A stretch of DNA of 64,000 nucleotides from Sclerotiophoma versabilis. Its lineage: Eukaryota > Ascomycota > Dothideomycetes > Pleosporales > Didymellaceae. The DNA is taken from positions 1,488,001-1,552,000 of the forward strand of contig JAAROD010000033.1 of NCBI GenBank assembly GCA_012274445.1. The letters run 5' to 3'. How positions within the stretch are numbered: the first letter of the stretch is position 1; every line of letters starts with the position of its first letter. The position numbers and the translations under genes were made by a program. Below the pieces are notes generated by a model. The model did not search any database and was not told the DNA's origin. It worked only from the letters and a program-made list of their open reading frames with translations. This document shows positions 11,762-22,742 of the stretch, one piece after another.

Positions 11762-12631
11762 CTATATGCCGACCTCGAACTTGCCATGCACGAGGCCCCA
11801 GAACTCTTCGACAATCTCTTTCTGCCCTTCTCCACCACGCACAGCCATGTATCTCCGCTCATCCACTCTGGGCTCCCAATTACCAGGGTTCGCATCCACA
11901 ATGATGCCCCCAGCTTCCTCAAGGATGATCCACCCCGCACAGACATCCCACGCCCAGCACCCAGCTTCCCAGTAGATGTCCAGACCTCCACTTGCAACTC
12001 CACACAGGTTCAGCGCCGCAGACCCGAACGACCTCAGTCCATGCACCATCCCTCCGCCGTTCTCCTTCGTCGCTGCCAGACTCTTAAAGGTTTCGCTCTT
12101 GACTGTAAAGTCATTCCCACTGCGATCACTTCCCCATTCCACCGCAACCAGGCATGTATTCAATGTCTCAAGCGGCGTTGGCGGTGTCAGCGGCAGCTTT
12201 GTCGTTTGATTCAGATACGCGCCCTGCCCTTTGATCGCCGAGTACAGCGTCTGCGTAAACGGATTGTAGACCACACCAATCACCGGCTTCAAATCGATTG
12301 CCAGCCCCAGCGAAATCGACACGTACGGGTAGCGGTGCACAAAGTTCGTTGTGCCGTCGATTGGGTCGCAGATGAATGTCGGTGCTGACGTGAGCTTGTC
12401 GCCGGGCTTGTACGTCTCCTCGCCCATGAAGGAGAAGTCAGGGTACTTTTCGCGGAGCGAGGTAGAGATCAGCTTCTCGACGGCTTGATCCGTTTCGGTG
12501 ACGAGGTCGACGGAGTTCTTCTTCGAGCCCGAGGACGAGGTGGTGGGCTTCGCAGAGGTGATACGATTGGCGGCGCTTTTGGCGACCGCAACCATGAAAT
12601 CGTGGATTTCTTGCAAATTAAGGTCTGCCAT
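11762..12631 (-). CDS. Inositol-1-monophosphatase
   Basis: Mg-dependent, lithium-sensitive phosphatase that releases free myo-inositol from inositol monophosphate. One exon, 289 aa, the usual length. Signature motifs are all intact: DLVTETDQAVE and GEE for metal binding, motif A DPIDGTTNFVHRYP, and motif B WEAGCWAWDVCAGW with the metal-binding Asp. The start MADLNLQEI fits the family, which usually begins with this helix. Some fungal homologues of this family act on quinate-pathway or 3'-phosphoadenosine substrates, but the motif set fits inositol monophosphatase best. Confidence 0.93.
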   Translation of the reverse strand: MADLNLQEIHDFMVAVAKSAANRITSAKPTTSSSGSKKNSVDLVTETDQAVEKLISTSLREKYPDFSFMGEETYKPGDKLTSAPTFICDPIDGTTNFVHRYPYVSISLGLAIDLKPVIGVVYNPFTQTLYSAIKGQGAYLNQTTKLPLTPPTPLETLNTCLVAVEWGSDRSGNDFTVKSETFKSLAATKENGGGMVHGLRSFGSAALNLCGVASGGLDIYWEAGCWAWDVCAGWIILEEAGGIIVDANPGNWEPRVDERRYMAVRGGEGQKEIVEEFWGLVHGKFEVGI

Positions 12632-13595
12632 ATTGACGGTTGGACGATTGAATCTGGTAACTTCGAGGTGTGAGTGTTTGGGCGGAAGTATTGATAGAAG
12701 CTGCTGGAGCTACCGGCCCCTCAGTGGGGCAGACAGCTCAGGCAGCTCCTGTGGATAGGCAGGGTCCACAAAAAACAGGCCACACCAAGCCCCGCACAGA
12801 CCCTAGTCTTTAACCTCAGTTAACACAACTACTTTACGCTGTCATGACGCAGCCTAGCTGTGTAGGCGCGTGCAGTAATGGTAACTTGCAATTACTGTGT
12901 CTAAATTGCGTTACTTTAGACAGAGGCTTATTTTCTTCTTAGCTTTACAAGAGAATAGCGCAAGATAGAAAGAAAAGTAAAGCAGAAACTAATCAATATA
13001 GACGTGTACGCATAACATATATGTGACAAGTCTCTGGAACTATCTTCCGTTATTCCAAGGTACACCGGCTACCCGCTCGAGAAGTCAATCTTGACAATGC
13101 TGAACTTCCTCTGCCTATCCGCGTATCAATCGTCTTGACGACCTAATATTATAGCACCGAGCCAAGACTAGAGTCGTAAAAAACGCTCTGTCCACCGGGT
13201 CCATAGACCCAGCCTTGCGACTTGAGAACAGTAATACCTCCATTCTGTGTGCACAACTTGCCAATCTTGTCAACAGAACCGCCCAATACCAAGTCTGCCC
13301 GAGTGCTTAGTGCTCTGAAGTGATCTCTAGAATGCTCCGTGTGATGTAAAATATGGTGCGCTACATGCTTAGTTTGTACTATACGCACTTGACTCCTATA
13401 CAAGCTCGCAGATTGCAAGATGTTCAAAGTGGTACCTTAGTTCATAGCTGAGCATGGCTCTATTTCAATTCTTCTGCACTCTGGGCTGCGAGGTGCTGCT
13501 ACAAGCTGGAGGCCATATCATGTACAAGGCCAATGCGAAACTTAACGCTGCTGATGTCTCTCGGCTTATGAAATCATGCTTTAGGGATTTAGACA
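12632..13595. other. Intergenic start of the accessory island
   Basis: Promoter of the phosphatase gene (to about 12830), then AT-richer sequence. A minus-strand open stretch at 13149-13427 ends in GGQSVFYDSSLGSVL but has only a TTG start and no splice partners I can defend. Confidence 0.4.
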
Positions 13596-14054
13596 TCAGG
13601 ATTTCTCGCTGACTAGCTTCTCGTCCTCATTCACGAGCTCCACTGACGCTGCTCTAAATCTCTCTCTGTGCGAACCTAAGACTTGCCGCGACCTGGGCCT
13701 AGCAGCTGCGTAATCCTTACAAATAACTACACCGGAAACTCTCTTGGAAAGCCTTCTATGTACTGAACATGATGATATGCGTGTGGAGATCACCTTGTCA
13801 CAAGGACGGGTCTCCCAGAAGCTCTCCAATGGAGGGGTCCGCGCGACCTGAATAGAAACTAGGCTCGCCGACCAAGTAATTCCACACCATTCTCGGTCTC
13901 TCAGGAGAGGTTCCAAAGCTGGAGAATACACATGTACCACAAGATCGATAGGATACCGATCACTGGGACTATGCATTTGCTCAACGCACGGGTCTGTGAA
14001 GACGAAACAGAGAGCGACAGATATGAGGGTATGGATACCACGACACAACAGCAT
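13596..14054 (-). CDS. Weak candidate small secreted protein
   Basis: 152-aa ORF with an ATG at 14054. The N-terminus has a basic residue followed by a hydrophobic stretch (HTLISVALCFVF) that could be a signal peptide. The rest is Arg/Ser/Val-rich with six cysteines and no family I recognise. It lies in the accessory island before the decayed repeats. It may well be a chance ORF, as codon use is not distinctive. Confidence 0.25.
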   Translation of the reverse strand: MLLCRGIHTLISVALCFVFTDPCVEQMHSPSDRYPIDLVVHVYSPALEPLLRDREWCGITWSASLVSIQVARTPPLESFWETRPCDKVISTRISSCSVHRRLSKRVSGVVICKDYAAARPRSRQVLGSHRERFRAASVELVNEDEKLVSEKS

Positions 14055-14362
14055 ATGCTGAAGATGGTAAGAAAAAGCTCCTGGTAGCCGAATGATTAAG
14101 CTTCAGCTAGCTACATACTGTGACAGTACCTTCGGGACACCACAATTTGAATCTCCAGTGAGATTTCCATTATTTGAACAAGTATTGTCAACAATGTCGG
14201 CTTCCCTAGATTTTGAATCTTTGACCTTACACTGCCTCATACCATCTCATACCTATCTCTGACTCAGATAGTGCCTGTCTGAGGGAATTATTCTGTTTCC
14301 CAAGCTCCTTGCTGACGTGCTCACGTACAGACAGCTTTATATTCTATGATTTTCGTTAGAAT

Positions 14363-14938
14363 TCAATCTTCAAACGTCACGCTCACACTTTCACTGCTAA
14401 AAAACTTGTTAAGAGTGTCCTGTTCCCATTGTGGGCTACTTGTCGAATGTTTTGCGGCATTTCCAGCTGGTTTGTAGTCGTGAAAAAGCCCTGGTGTTAC
14501 AGAGATGCAGTTCAGAACAGTTTGACAACACAACGCCAAGGCATTGTCATACTGCGCAACAGTGGAGTTCAACCCTATCTGGTAGCTTTTAAAACCATGA
14601 GATAGATACACAAATCTTGTGATGGACATAGTAGTTACAGCATTCTTCTTGCTCCGTGGTAGCTGACTGCATAAGCAAATGTTCCTAATGGGAAGTTGCT
14701 TTGATGAACTCCTCGAATTCGTGGGGGGAATGTGCTGTGCTTTTAGAATAAAAATCTGCGAGGGAGTTGGGAAGTGTAGGGTCGTGAAAGAATCAAGCTT
14801 GGGTCGGCAGGGTCGAATGTTTCGCCGAAGTGGCTGAGCCATAAGACACTCGTAGGAGTCAGCTACGTCGCCTTTGAATGCACTCTTTAAACGCATACTC
14901 CCATTTTTTCCGTCCATTCCTGACCAAGGTTGCTCCAT
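14363..14938 (-). CDS. Weak unclassified ORF (191 aa)
   Basis: An uninterrupted ATG-started ORF in an AT-moderate region. It is serine-rich with no membrane segment, domain or repeat I can name. Its length is above chance expectation for this composition but composition alone does not prove coding. No promoter or intron signals support it. Confidence 0.22.
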   Translation of the reverse strand: MEQPWSGMDGKNGSMRLKSAFKGDVADSYECLMAQPLRRNIRPCRPKLDSFTTLHFPTPSQIFILKAQHIPPTNSRSSSKQLPIRNICLCSQLPRSKKNAVTTMSITRFVYLSHGFKSYQIGLNSTVAQYDNALALCCQTVLNCISVTPGLFHDYKPAGNAAKHSTSSPQWEQDTLNKFFSSESVSVTFED

Positions 14939-15254
14939 AGACTTGATTTTTGCTCTCGTAAACGCACATCCCAGTCCAGGTCATCTTCCAGAATCAGTGT
15001 GATTGAAAGTCGATTTACAACTACGCTTCCAACAGTCAGCCTCTTCAATTATTTCGAAACTCTCACTCACCCTCTGATGACATTTAAATGGCTTCTCCAG
15101 CTCCCACGTTAGCCAAGATTAGGTTCGTTTGTCGAACGTCCCTTGATATTTTGAGCAAGGCACATATCAGCTGTAAAGCGAAGATGAGCTTACAAGTACC
15201 AAGGCTACTTCCTCGACTTCTTCTCCTTTCACGGCCTTTGAGAATTCAAGCTTT

Positions 15255-15720
15255 ATGTCCGTAGTCGCTGCCATTAGCTCGAATGAACCTCTGCGATCGG
15301 TCCTGGATGGAAGATTGATAACAGAAAAAATTCAAGTCCAAGTGTTCGGTTTACATCAAGATTTCCCCCCATGCTATGGCGAGATGACGAGCACTGGGAT
15401 TCGTAGAATTTTGAAAAAAGTGTGTAGGCCCACAGGGCACAAAGAAGCATGGGGAAAAATCCAGATTTGACGCGCATTTTGGATATTTGATTTCCCGAGA
15501 GGAATCCTAGACCATTGGGGGAGAACAGTACTATCTGGAGAAAAGAAAACCCCCATTCAGGTCTTGGCGAATTTACAGATGATAAAGTAGCAGGGCCGTC
15601 CGCCTTGTACTGGCAAGTCCGGAGCCGGAAAAGTCATGATCTCTTGGGCAAAGCGTGATAAAGAGCTGCAGATCAAGAAACACCTCACAAACACAAACAC
15701 ATCAGGTAAGGCAAACGAGG
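15255..15720 (+). pseudogene. Possible relic of a STAND/NACHT P-loop gene
   Basis: Around 15606-15650, in shifting frames, the sequence reads ALYW then GKSGAGK followed by V-M. This matches the YWISGKxGSGKSTLM P-loop core of fungal NACHT NTPases if six bases are lost between YW and GK. Upstream, 15255-15470 is an ORF ending KKVCRPTGHKEAWGKIQI, then stops appear. The match is short and the frames are broken, so if the reading is right this is a dead fragment. Confidence 0.3.
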
Positions 15721-15968
15721 TAGCACAAGTATTAGAGGATAACGTGAACTGCGGGATTGACTATGGTATCTGGCATAAGTAATTTAGGTAAAGTTTTAGG
15801 GCAGGGATGTTTAGCTGCTTATTCAAGGTAATCAGGGCCTAGCCTTATTAGTATTTCATCTACATTAATTAATTAATTAATTAATAGTAGTTAACGTTAC
15901 AAGGGTTAGAGAATAAGCCTTAGACTAAGAACCCCCTAGGGTGTATTTCAGATGTGTTACGCTATAAG

Positions 15969-15973
15969 CTTAC
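15969..15973. repeat. Target site duplication, left
   Basis: CTTAC, identical to 16185-16189 directly after the LTR. Five base pairs is the size made by LTR retrotransposon integrases. Confidence 0.85.
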
Positions 15974-16184
15974 TGTTAGGCCATATACCTGATAATAAGG
16001 TATAGGGCTAGAGGTCCCGACTACAGCCGGAAACCAGCCGTAGAGCGGCCGAAGTGACTGTATATAAACCCACAGGTACTTAATCGCTAGCGAGCTAGCG
16101 ATTAGTCTATTCGTTACCCCTTCGAATACAAGCTATACCCTCTTATCCTACTTTCCCTCGTAGTTGTGCAGCCTAATTCTAACA
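15974..16184. mobile_element. Solo LTR of a retrotransposon (211 bp)
   Basis: The element begins TGTTAG and ends CTAACA, a perfect 6-bp inverted terminal repeat with TG...CA ends. It is flanked by CTTAC on both sides (15969-15973 and 16185-16189), a perfect 5-bp target site duplication. Inside are a TATA-like TATATAAA at 16061-16068 and an 11+11 bp inverted repeat at 16081-16104. No internal retrotransposon domains adjoin, so this is a solo LTR left by recombination between two LTRs. Unlike the sequence after it, it has kept many C and G bases, so it is probably younger than the RIP damage around it. Confidence 0.88.
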
Positions 16185-16189
16185 CTTAC
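16185..16189. repeat. Target site duplication, right
   Basis: CTTAC, the partner of 15969-15973. Confidence 0.85.
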
Positions 16190-17340
16190 TAGGGCACAGC
16201 CTAGGTATAACTATAAGGAGAAGGTTTAGATTCTAGGTACTTCTACTTGTAGTAGAGTCTATTTTAAAGTATATAGGTTGTAATAGCTAAGAGACTCTAG
16301 TTTCTCAACTCTAGTATAGCTATTAAGAGTAACTAATAGTCTCTCTACAGTTATATTAGCTATCTTCTCTTAGAAAGTACTAAAGTAGCTTTATAGTATT
16401 AGAATAAGTAGAGTTCTAAATAGAGTAAACTTTAGAGTTCTATAAAGAATACTATTAAAGTTATACTTTAAGTAAAGCTAATAAGCACTATTCTATTAGT
16501 TCTTAGAGATAAGTATAGGTATAGAAAGGTCTATAAGAGGTAGAGTTATTACCTAGTAAAACACTATAATAATAGAAAGTAATAATAAGTAGTATAGAGT
16601 AGACTATCTAGCTTAAAGGTTAGGTAAAGATTCTAAAGACAAACTATTACGGTATAGTTTAATAGATTATGCTTAAGATAGTTAGAATAGTCTATATAAG
16701 CTTATATTTAACGTTAGAAGTACGTAACTAGTAGCTAAAAAGTACTCTTAGAGTAGAATATACCTTACTTTAAAGCTCTAGTATATTATATAGTTTTACT
16801 TAATCTTAAATAAGATTAGTAGTCTATATATTAATTACCTAGATATATACTCTTAAGCTTCTTTAATTCTTTACGTAAACTTAATTAATAAGGTTAAATA
16901 TAATACTATAAGCGTAGTGTTTATACTTACTAGATACTTTAATAAATATACTAGCTTACTAGGCTTAATATAAGCTGCGTAAGCTAGGTGTACTAAGCTA
17001 ATATAAGCTGCGTAAGCTAATTATATATAATCTACTAGGCTTACTTGCTAAGAAGTAAGCTTATTACGTAACCTATAATAACTATACTGTAACTGTGCAG
17101 CATAGGTAGGTACTCCTGTAATTACAGCAGCTGTTCTGTTCTAGATGCTAACTGTAAGCATCTAGTTAGCTAAATAGAACAGGATTGTAACAGGTAGCTA
17201 AAATTAAGAGTTAGTGTTTTAGTAGTATTTTATCTATAGGAAATGTAATAAAGACGTATAAAGGCAGGTAAGCATTGTATTACATACATAACAGGTCTAA
17301 AATTAGTGTATTTCAGATAGAAGGGTTATTCTGCATTATC
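16190..17340. repeat. RIP-degraded TA-rich repeat block, left
   Basis: Extremely TA-rich, TpA-dense sequence without open frames, typical of repeats mutated by RIP (CpA to TpA). Segments of it recur near 22.7-23.1 kb: the stretch from about 16607 (TCTAGCTTAAAGGTTA) and the one from about 16873 (AAACTTAATTAATAA) match 22745-22835. A 108-bp unit at 16926-17032 matches 23015-23122. Within the unit a 22-bp motif (CTTAATATAAGCTGCGTAAG plus CT) occurs twice. A 9-bp perfect hairpin (CTAGATGCT / AGCATCTAG, 17141-17165) is nested in a wider CTGTTCT...AGAACAG pair at 17131-17182. Confidence 0.8.
16926..17032 (+). repeat. Dispersed repeat unit, copy 1
   Basis: Begins CTTACTAGATACTTTAATAA and ends TATATATAATCT. 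Copy 2 is at 23015-23122 in the same orientation, with a few transitions and one internal duplication difference. Confidence 0.75.
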
Positions 17341-17668
17341 TGAAAAGTACTACTGTTATGCATTCTCTATTGCGAATGTGCCACACATAGGGACTTGCAT
17401 GCTGTCACGGAGCACTTGGTCTCACGTAATCGCTTAAATAGGAATCAAGTTGTGGATCAGCTTACTTGTTCCTAAGTGTGCTCGAACCGTTCTACTATGT
17501 GCCCTTACTAACTTATGAGGCGCATACCGAGTGTTTCAAATACTATTTGACCTAGAAAAAGCGCGTAAAGTTCTAACATCTATTACTTCTACAATCTCAG
17601 TTTCATTGCTGCTCAAACTAAATAATCGCAAATCGTGGGTATCCCAAACCGCCGACCTTTCCACGAAC

Positions 17669-19860
17669 ATGCGCATTCGTGCCCCTAGGCCAGCAGAAAT
17701 TTTGCAGGCGAAATTTTTGAACTGCGACGAGGCTCAAATTTCACAATACAAGATTTTGTCTGCTGATGAACGGAATAAGGATCTCTTTACTTTGACAGGA
17801 AGGGAAAAGAAACTACTTCGATTCTTACCATTGGCAACAGTGTTGCCAATAATCCTGAGCCTCTATGGTTGGTGGATGCAATACCGCATTCTTTCGGCTT
17901 CAGATGGCGCTTCTTTGAGCACGGTTTTGATAGCTCAACGTTGCTATGTCATCCTCGACATGATCACCAATGGTACCCAGAATATTTGCTTTCCCGCAAA
18001 ACCGCGAATGTACGAGGCTAACTTATCTAGTGCCCGACTATTTGAAGAAGTTACTGGACGCTTCAGTAATTGCAAAGGGTGTCTGGAGACCTCGTTTACG
18101 GTTGGTTGGCAAAGATGTCCCATCAGTCGATATTGCAATAGTATGCTACAACGAAGACCTGGCCGTGATCCTTGATACGGTTCGAGCCGCTTTGAACACA
18201 GACTGGCCTAGTGATAGGATGCGAATCATCGTCTCAGATGACGGAGCTCAGAAGAGTATCGAAATGGGGGTGCAATTTCTACAAGAGCAGTATCCCAACA
18301 GCCACCTCTTCTATACGGCGCGCCAGAAGACTCGTGCGAACAGTCATAAGGCAGGAAACCTGAACCACATACTTGATTACACTACACGACTCCCAGGAGG
18401 CCAGGCGCCGTTCATCGCAGGATTAGATGCCGACATGATTCCCCACAAGGAATGGCTGAGAGCACAGCTGCCACATCTGCTCATGGATCCTAAGATGGCA
18501 TTCACCTGTCCGCCGCCTTGTTTCTACAACGTTCCCATCGATGATCCTCTTTCACAGTCCCTCTTTGCCTTCAATAGGTTCGAGGAGATCTTGAAGGATG
18601 CGGCGGGCATCGCTTGGTGTACTGGATCTGGTTGGGTCATGCGACGGACAGCGCTGGCAGAAATAGGCGGCTTTCCTTCACAATCACTGACTGAGGATCT
18701 TCTTTGTGGTAATCTCCTACTTGGCAAAGGTACGCAAAGATACTTGTCCTGAATCACATGAAAATCATCTCACTCATTTGTAGGTTGGCGGTCTGCATAT
18801 GTGCAAGAAGAGCTACAGTGGGGTCTAGTTCCAGACACATATAGTGCACACGTTAGCCAACGTACGCGCTGGGTATGTAAATCGCTGTGTAACACCTAAT
18901 TCCGATTTGCTAACTTTGAGTGTTTTTTATAGAGCACCGGCGGCATGCAGGCAGGCTTGATCATGAAGCTATGCGTCTATGGAGGTCTTTCGGAAAGTCT
19001 CACCGGCTGGCAGCGAGCTTATAGCTTTTGGTACCTTTTTCAAAACGCCTCAGCCACACTGAAAACGCTGGATGTCTTGAAAACTATGGCCATGCTCCTT
19101 GTCGGTTGGCCTGTCGTCATATATACACGAGAAGATCAACTGATTGCCTTGGTGCGAATTGCTTCTGCAGCTCAAGCTTTATTCTTTTTGCGCCAATGCT
19201 TGATGGCATTTGTAAATGGTTACGGAGCCAGCTGCCGGGAGGTGATGTGTTTGTATTTTTTGAACTCATGTAAGCTGATTTTAAAGAGAAAATGATAACC
19301 AGGCTAATACTCGCATAGACTTTGCCGTACGCCATTGGAAGACGTTCGTGGTCCCTACATGGATGGGAGGGTTTCCCAATGCTTTCTCCGCAAAGTTTCA
19401 ATCAACGGGAAGCTTGCCCGACGAACTTCATGAGAGGAGCTCTTCACGCAGGGCCCCTCTTGGAAAGCGCTTAAAGTCAATCATGATTAAAGATGGTGGA
19501 ATTTTTCACTTCTGCATCGCTCTGACATTTGTTGCAGGGCTTTTAAAGACTATGAAAGCAGCCTCGAATCTTTATGGTTCCGATCTGAGGAATTGCTTTC
19601 TCTATCTTCTTCCACGGATACTGTGGGTGTCGTCCGTCTGGCCTGTTTATACCGCGTCGTTTTTCCGGCCGTTTTATTATGCTGTTTGCCCTCCAACAAT
19701 GCCAGAACGGGAGGTTTTACTCAAGCGTAACGCTGCAGGCGTTGCTTATCCCAAGGACATGGCAAAACTTCCAAAGTCCCCGGTTAGAGGACTAGGAATT
19801 GAAGTAGCCAACACCGTCTCCGGAATTTGGGCAATACTGATATTCCTCTGGTCATGGTAA
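17669..19860 (+). CDS. Cellulose-synthase-like GT2 glycosyltransferase
   Basis: Membrane processive beta-glycosyltransferase using UDP-sugar. Five exons (17669-17972, 18031-18729, 18784-18872, 18933-19269, 19319-19860) join in phase to 656 aa. All GT2 catalytic motifs are present: VSDDG, DAD in GLDADMIP, TED in SLTEDLL, and QxxRW as QRTRW. Membrane segments lie at about residues 55-75 (LPLATVLPIILSLYGWWM) and in the C-terminal third. The start at 17669 is the first in-frame ATG; the frame is open upstream only from a GTG. The protein resembles the fungal CelA/Tft1 group; Aspergillus fumigatus Tft1 is needed for beta-1,3;1,4-glucan. Product assignment here is inference. A GH16 beta-glucanase gene follows on the same strand 3.6 kb downstream, beyond a transposon block. 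The gene sits between two RIP-scarred blocks yet is intact. Confidence 0.9.
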
Positions 19861-20900
19861 ACTCGCGAACAATACCATAGTGGACAGTGTAATACCAAAG
19901 GCATAGCGCAGGATTTATACACATGTATCTAGAATTTTAAAGAGCATAGCTTTCTAAGTTTATGTTCAGCTAGTCAAAGGTCTTAACGTGTATACCGACT
20001 ATTACCGTCTCCGTGCACCCAACGATTAGAGTCAACCAAGGATTGTTCCGACACCTTTATAAGCATCACGAAATAAGGCTGTAGAGCTACATATAATAGT
20101 TATTATAATAAGATTTTTTTAGTAGGATATTCTATAGACCTATGCGTTAAATATAGCCTATATAAATCTGTATAGACAAGTTAAAGTGCAGCTACAGCAG
20201 GTAGTTATTAATAGTAGCTCCTAGAGCAGCGTTACAGGCTGAGAGTAACTACAAGCACCTAAAGCACTACGTTTAAACTTTTTTTTAGCTGCAGAAGCCT
20301 ATAAAGCTGTGTAGTTACCTCTTTAAGATATTTTTATAGCTTTTTAAGCATTATAAGCTTACTTCTAATACTCTTTTTTAGCTTTACATTTAGCTACTTC
20401 TTCTACCTTCTTAGCTTTAACCTAGTTTTACTCTTCCTTCTCTCTTACCTATACTATATACTTATCTTCTATAATCTTCTATTTATAAAGCTTATTTATA
20501 GCTACTAACTTCTTTATTTCTACTTTTTTTTTTTTTTAGCTCTTTTACTTTCTTCTCTTATTCTATAATAGCTATATAAGCGTATATCTTATAAGAAAAT
20601 ATAAAGAACTATAATATTATACTACTATAATACTTCTAGTGCTATTATAAGTCTAGTTACTTTATAGGTTAATTCTAATACTTTTCTTTTTAGTATAGCT
20701 TCTAATATAAGCTTATAGGTTTACTATAATAAAGCTTTATTTAGCTTAAGTAGTAGTAAATAGTTTACTCTAGCTTCTATATACCTATAGTAGATAGATT
20801 CTTTACCTCTATATATATAGTACTATAAGCTTAAAGCTAGTTCTCTGTGCTATAAGCTAAAGAATTTAAAAAGACTAAGTTTAAGTTTCTTAGAGTTATA
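19861..20900. repeat. RIP-degraded TA-rich DNA left of the pogo element
   Basis: Ordinary 3' flank to about 20085, then abruptly TA-rich, stop-dense DNA up to the transposon terminus at 20901. It contains pyrimidine-rich runs (a T run near 20526-20538). No frame survives. It is probably the host repeat into which the pogo element inserted. Confidence 0.7.
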
Positions 20901-20944
20901 ACGTAACTAGTAATTAAGTTAGCTAGGTAATTAAGTTAGACACT
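20901..20944 (+). repeat. Left terminal inverted repeat of pogo element
   Basis: 44 bp, inverted match to 22699-22742 with one visible mismatch: T at 20928 where the other arm implies C. The change is CpA to TpA, the RIP-preferred context. Confidence 0.9.
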
Positions 20945-22698
20945 AAATATATTTCTCTACCTTAATATATTTATAACTTAACACTATAATAAGATATAAT
21001 AGTATATAATAGCTTAAATTAATTATCTACCTCTATTATATCTTTTTTATATATATACTTATTATACTCTACCTTACTATACTTCTTATAGTATTAAATA
21101 CTCTTACTACCTATACCTATCTATACTTTCCTCTTATACCTTTTATTCTTAACTACTACCTCTATCTCTATTTAAGCTATTAAAACCTCTACCTCTGCCT
21201 AAGATAGAGTCCCTCTCTTCTAAATCTACTTCTTTTTATACTTTTTACGCTTAAAAGCAGTAGTATTAGCTGCCTTAAGTTTAGCTACTTTAGCTTTAAG
21301 TAATATATAAGAGTATACCTTTAATATAAACCTCTTTTTAACCTATAATACTATCTTAAGAATTAAATTAGGTAATAAACTCTTATAGTCTCTTATTCTC
21401 TTTATAATTAGTATTATTTAAGCCTTTATCTTCTAGGTATTACTTAGTATTTAAGGTTACTAAGAGGTAGGTTCTAATACTAGTAGTATTAGTATATAAG
21501 GCTTTACTTTAAGCTTTAATAGCACTACCTCTAGGTTATCTAGAACTAAGCTAGTTACTTTAAAGCTTAATCTAATATTATTAGATAAAAATATATACTT
21601 ATAGACCTACTAGAAGGTAGTAAGAAAGGCTTTCTTATTAATATAGTTAATAGAGTAGTCTACTAAGGCTCTAATTTCCTTCTTATATGCCTACTCTAAA
21701 AGAGTAAAATAACCTATATTAAGTAGCTATAGAAGGTATAAAGTATAAGAAGGTATATAGAGAGTAATAATCTTATTCTTCTTATATAGATTCTAAAAAG
21801 TAAGTAACTTATAGCTTTTATAGCTATTAAGAATAAGTAGCTAGTAACTACCTACTATCTAGCTATCTATATAGTAGATAAAGTACTATAACTAGTTAAG
21901 ACTAAGCTTATTTATTATCTAGCTATTATTACTAATACTAATTCTCTAGTTCTTAGAGTTGTAGTACTAGGCTTAGTTATAGTTCTTTACTTTAAAGATA
22001 AAGAAGAGTAGGACTATCTACTCTATAGCATTAATACTAGTAATTAATATTACCTACTTATAGTTACTATGCTAGACTCTAATTAGCTTTAGATATTTCT
22101 TAGAGGCTGTTACTACCTTTACAGGCTCTTTAATACCTATCTAGAAGCTAGTGTTATTAAAGTTATAGGTATCTTTATCTAGAATACTATACTTAGCTTT
22201 AATATTACGTATAAGGTTAAACTAGAGGCTAATAATAGCTAGATTGCTGTATAGAACTCTCTAGTAATTATGCTACCTAGTTACCTAAGACTTAATCTTA
22301 GGCTTTTCTTTAATAAGGTTTCTAGCCTATTTCTCTCTAACCTTTCTACCTCTATATATAGTAAGTAGTTAGTTAGCTATAGAGTGTATATACGTAAGTA
22401 AAGAGGTAAAGCCTTACTTATTAAGCTTTCTTGTACGTTGTATAATTACCTTCTTCTTAAGCCTGCTAAGTTTTAACTAGCTATAGTAGGTATTATACTG
22501 TGTAGTTGTTTTAGTGCGTTAGTTACTAAGTGTGCTTTAGGGCACATTATAGATTACAGCAGCGCGTTACTAGCTTAGAGACACGTTAGATTTTATAGCT
22601 TAAAGGGTAATAGTAATTCTATCTTTATAAGAAAGAGATTTAAGATTAGATTATTAAGATATTGTAATAGGTAGTAGAAAGAGGTGTAGTCTTAGTAA

Positions 22699-22742
22699 AG
22701 TGTCTAACTTAATTGCCTAGCTAACTTAATTACTAGTTACGT
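22699..22742 (-). repeat. Right terminal inverted repeat of pogo element
   Basis: 44 bp, reverse complement of 20901-20944 apart from one transition. It is followed by TA at 22743-22744. Confidence 0.9.

Larger units (their letters stand above)
20901..22742 (-). mobile_element. Pogo/Fot1-type Tc1-mariner transposon, RIP-killed
   Basis: 1842-bp element bounded by 44-bp inverted repeats (20901-20944 and 22699-22742) that start ACGTAACTAGTAATTAAG, and flanked by TA on both sides (20899-20900, 22743-22744), the Tc1-mariner target duplication. Read on the minus strand with stops ignored, the interior retains DDE/CENP-B-type transposase text: KNKIITLYIPS near 21757-21790, matching the family's ENKIITLCMPPHSSH region, and further on YINKKAFLTTF, LVLDNLEVVL and LKVKPYIL, matching the usual FLPAF, LVPFDPEAVL and LD-KLRTP end. 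Length fits pogo-like elements of about 1.8-1.9 kb. Many stops make it non-functional. Confidence 0.88.
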
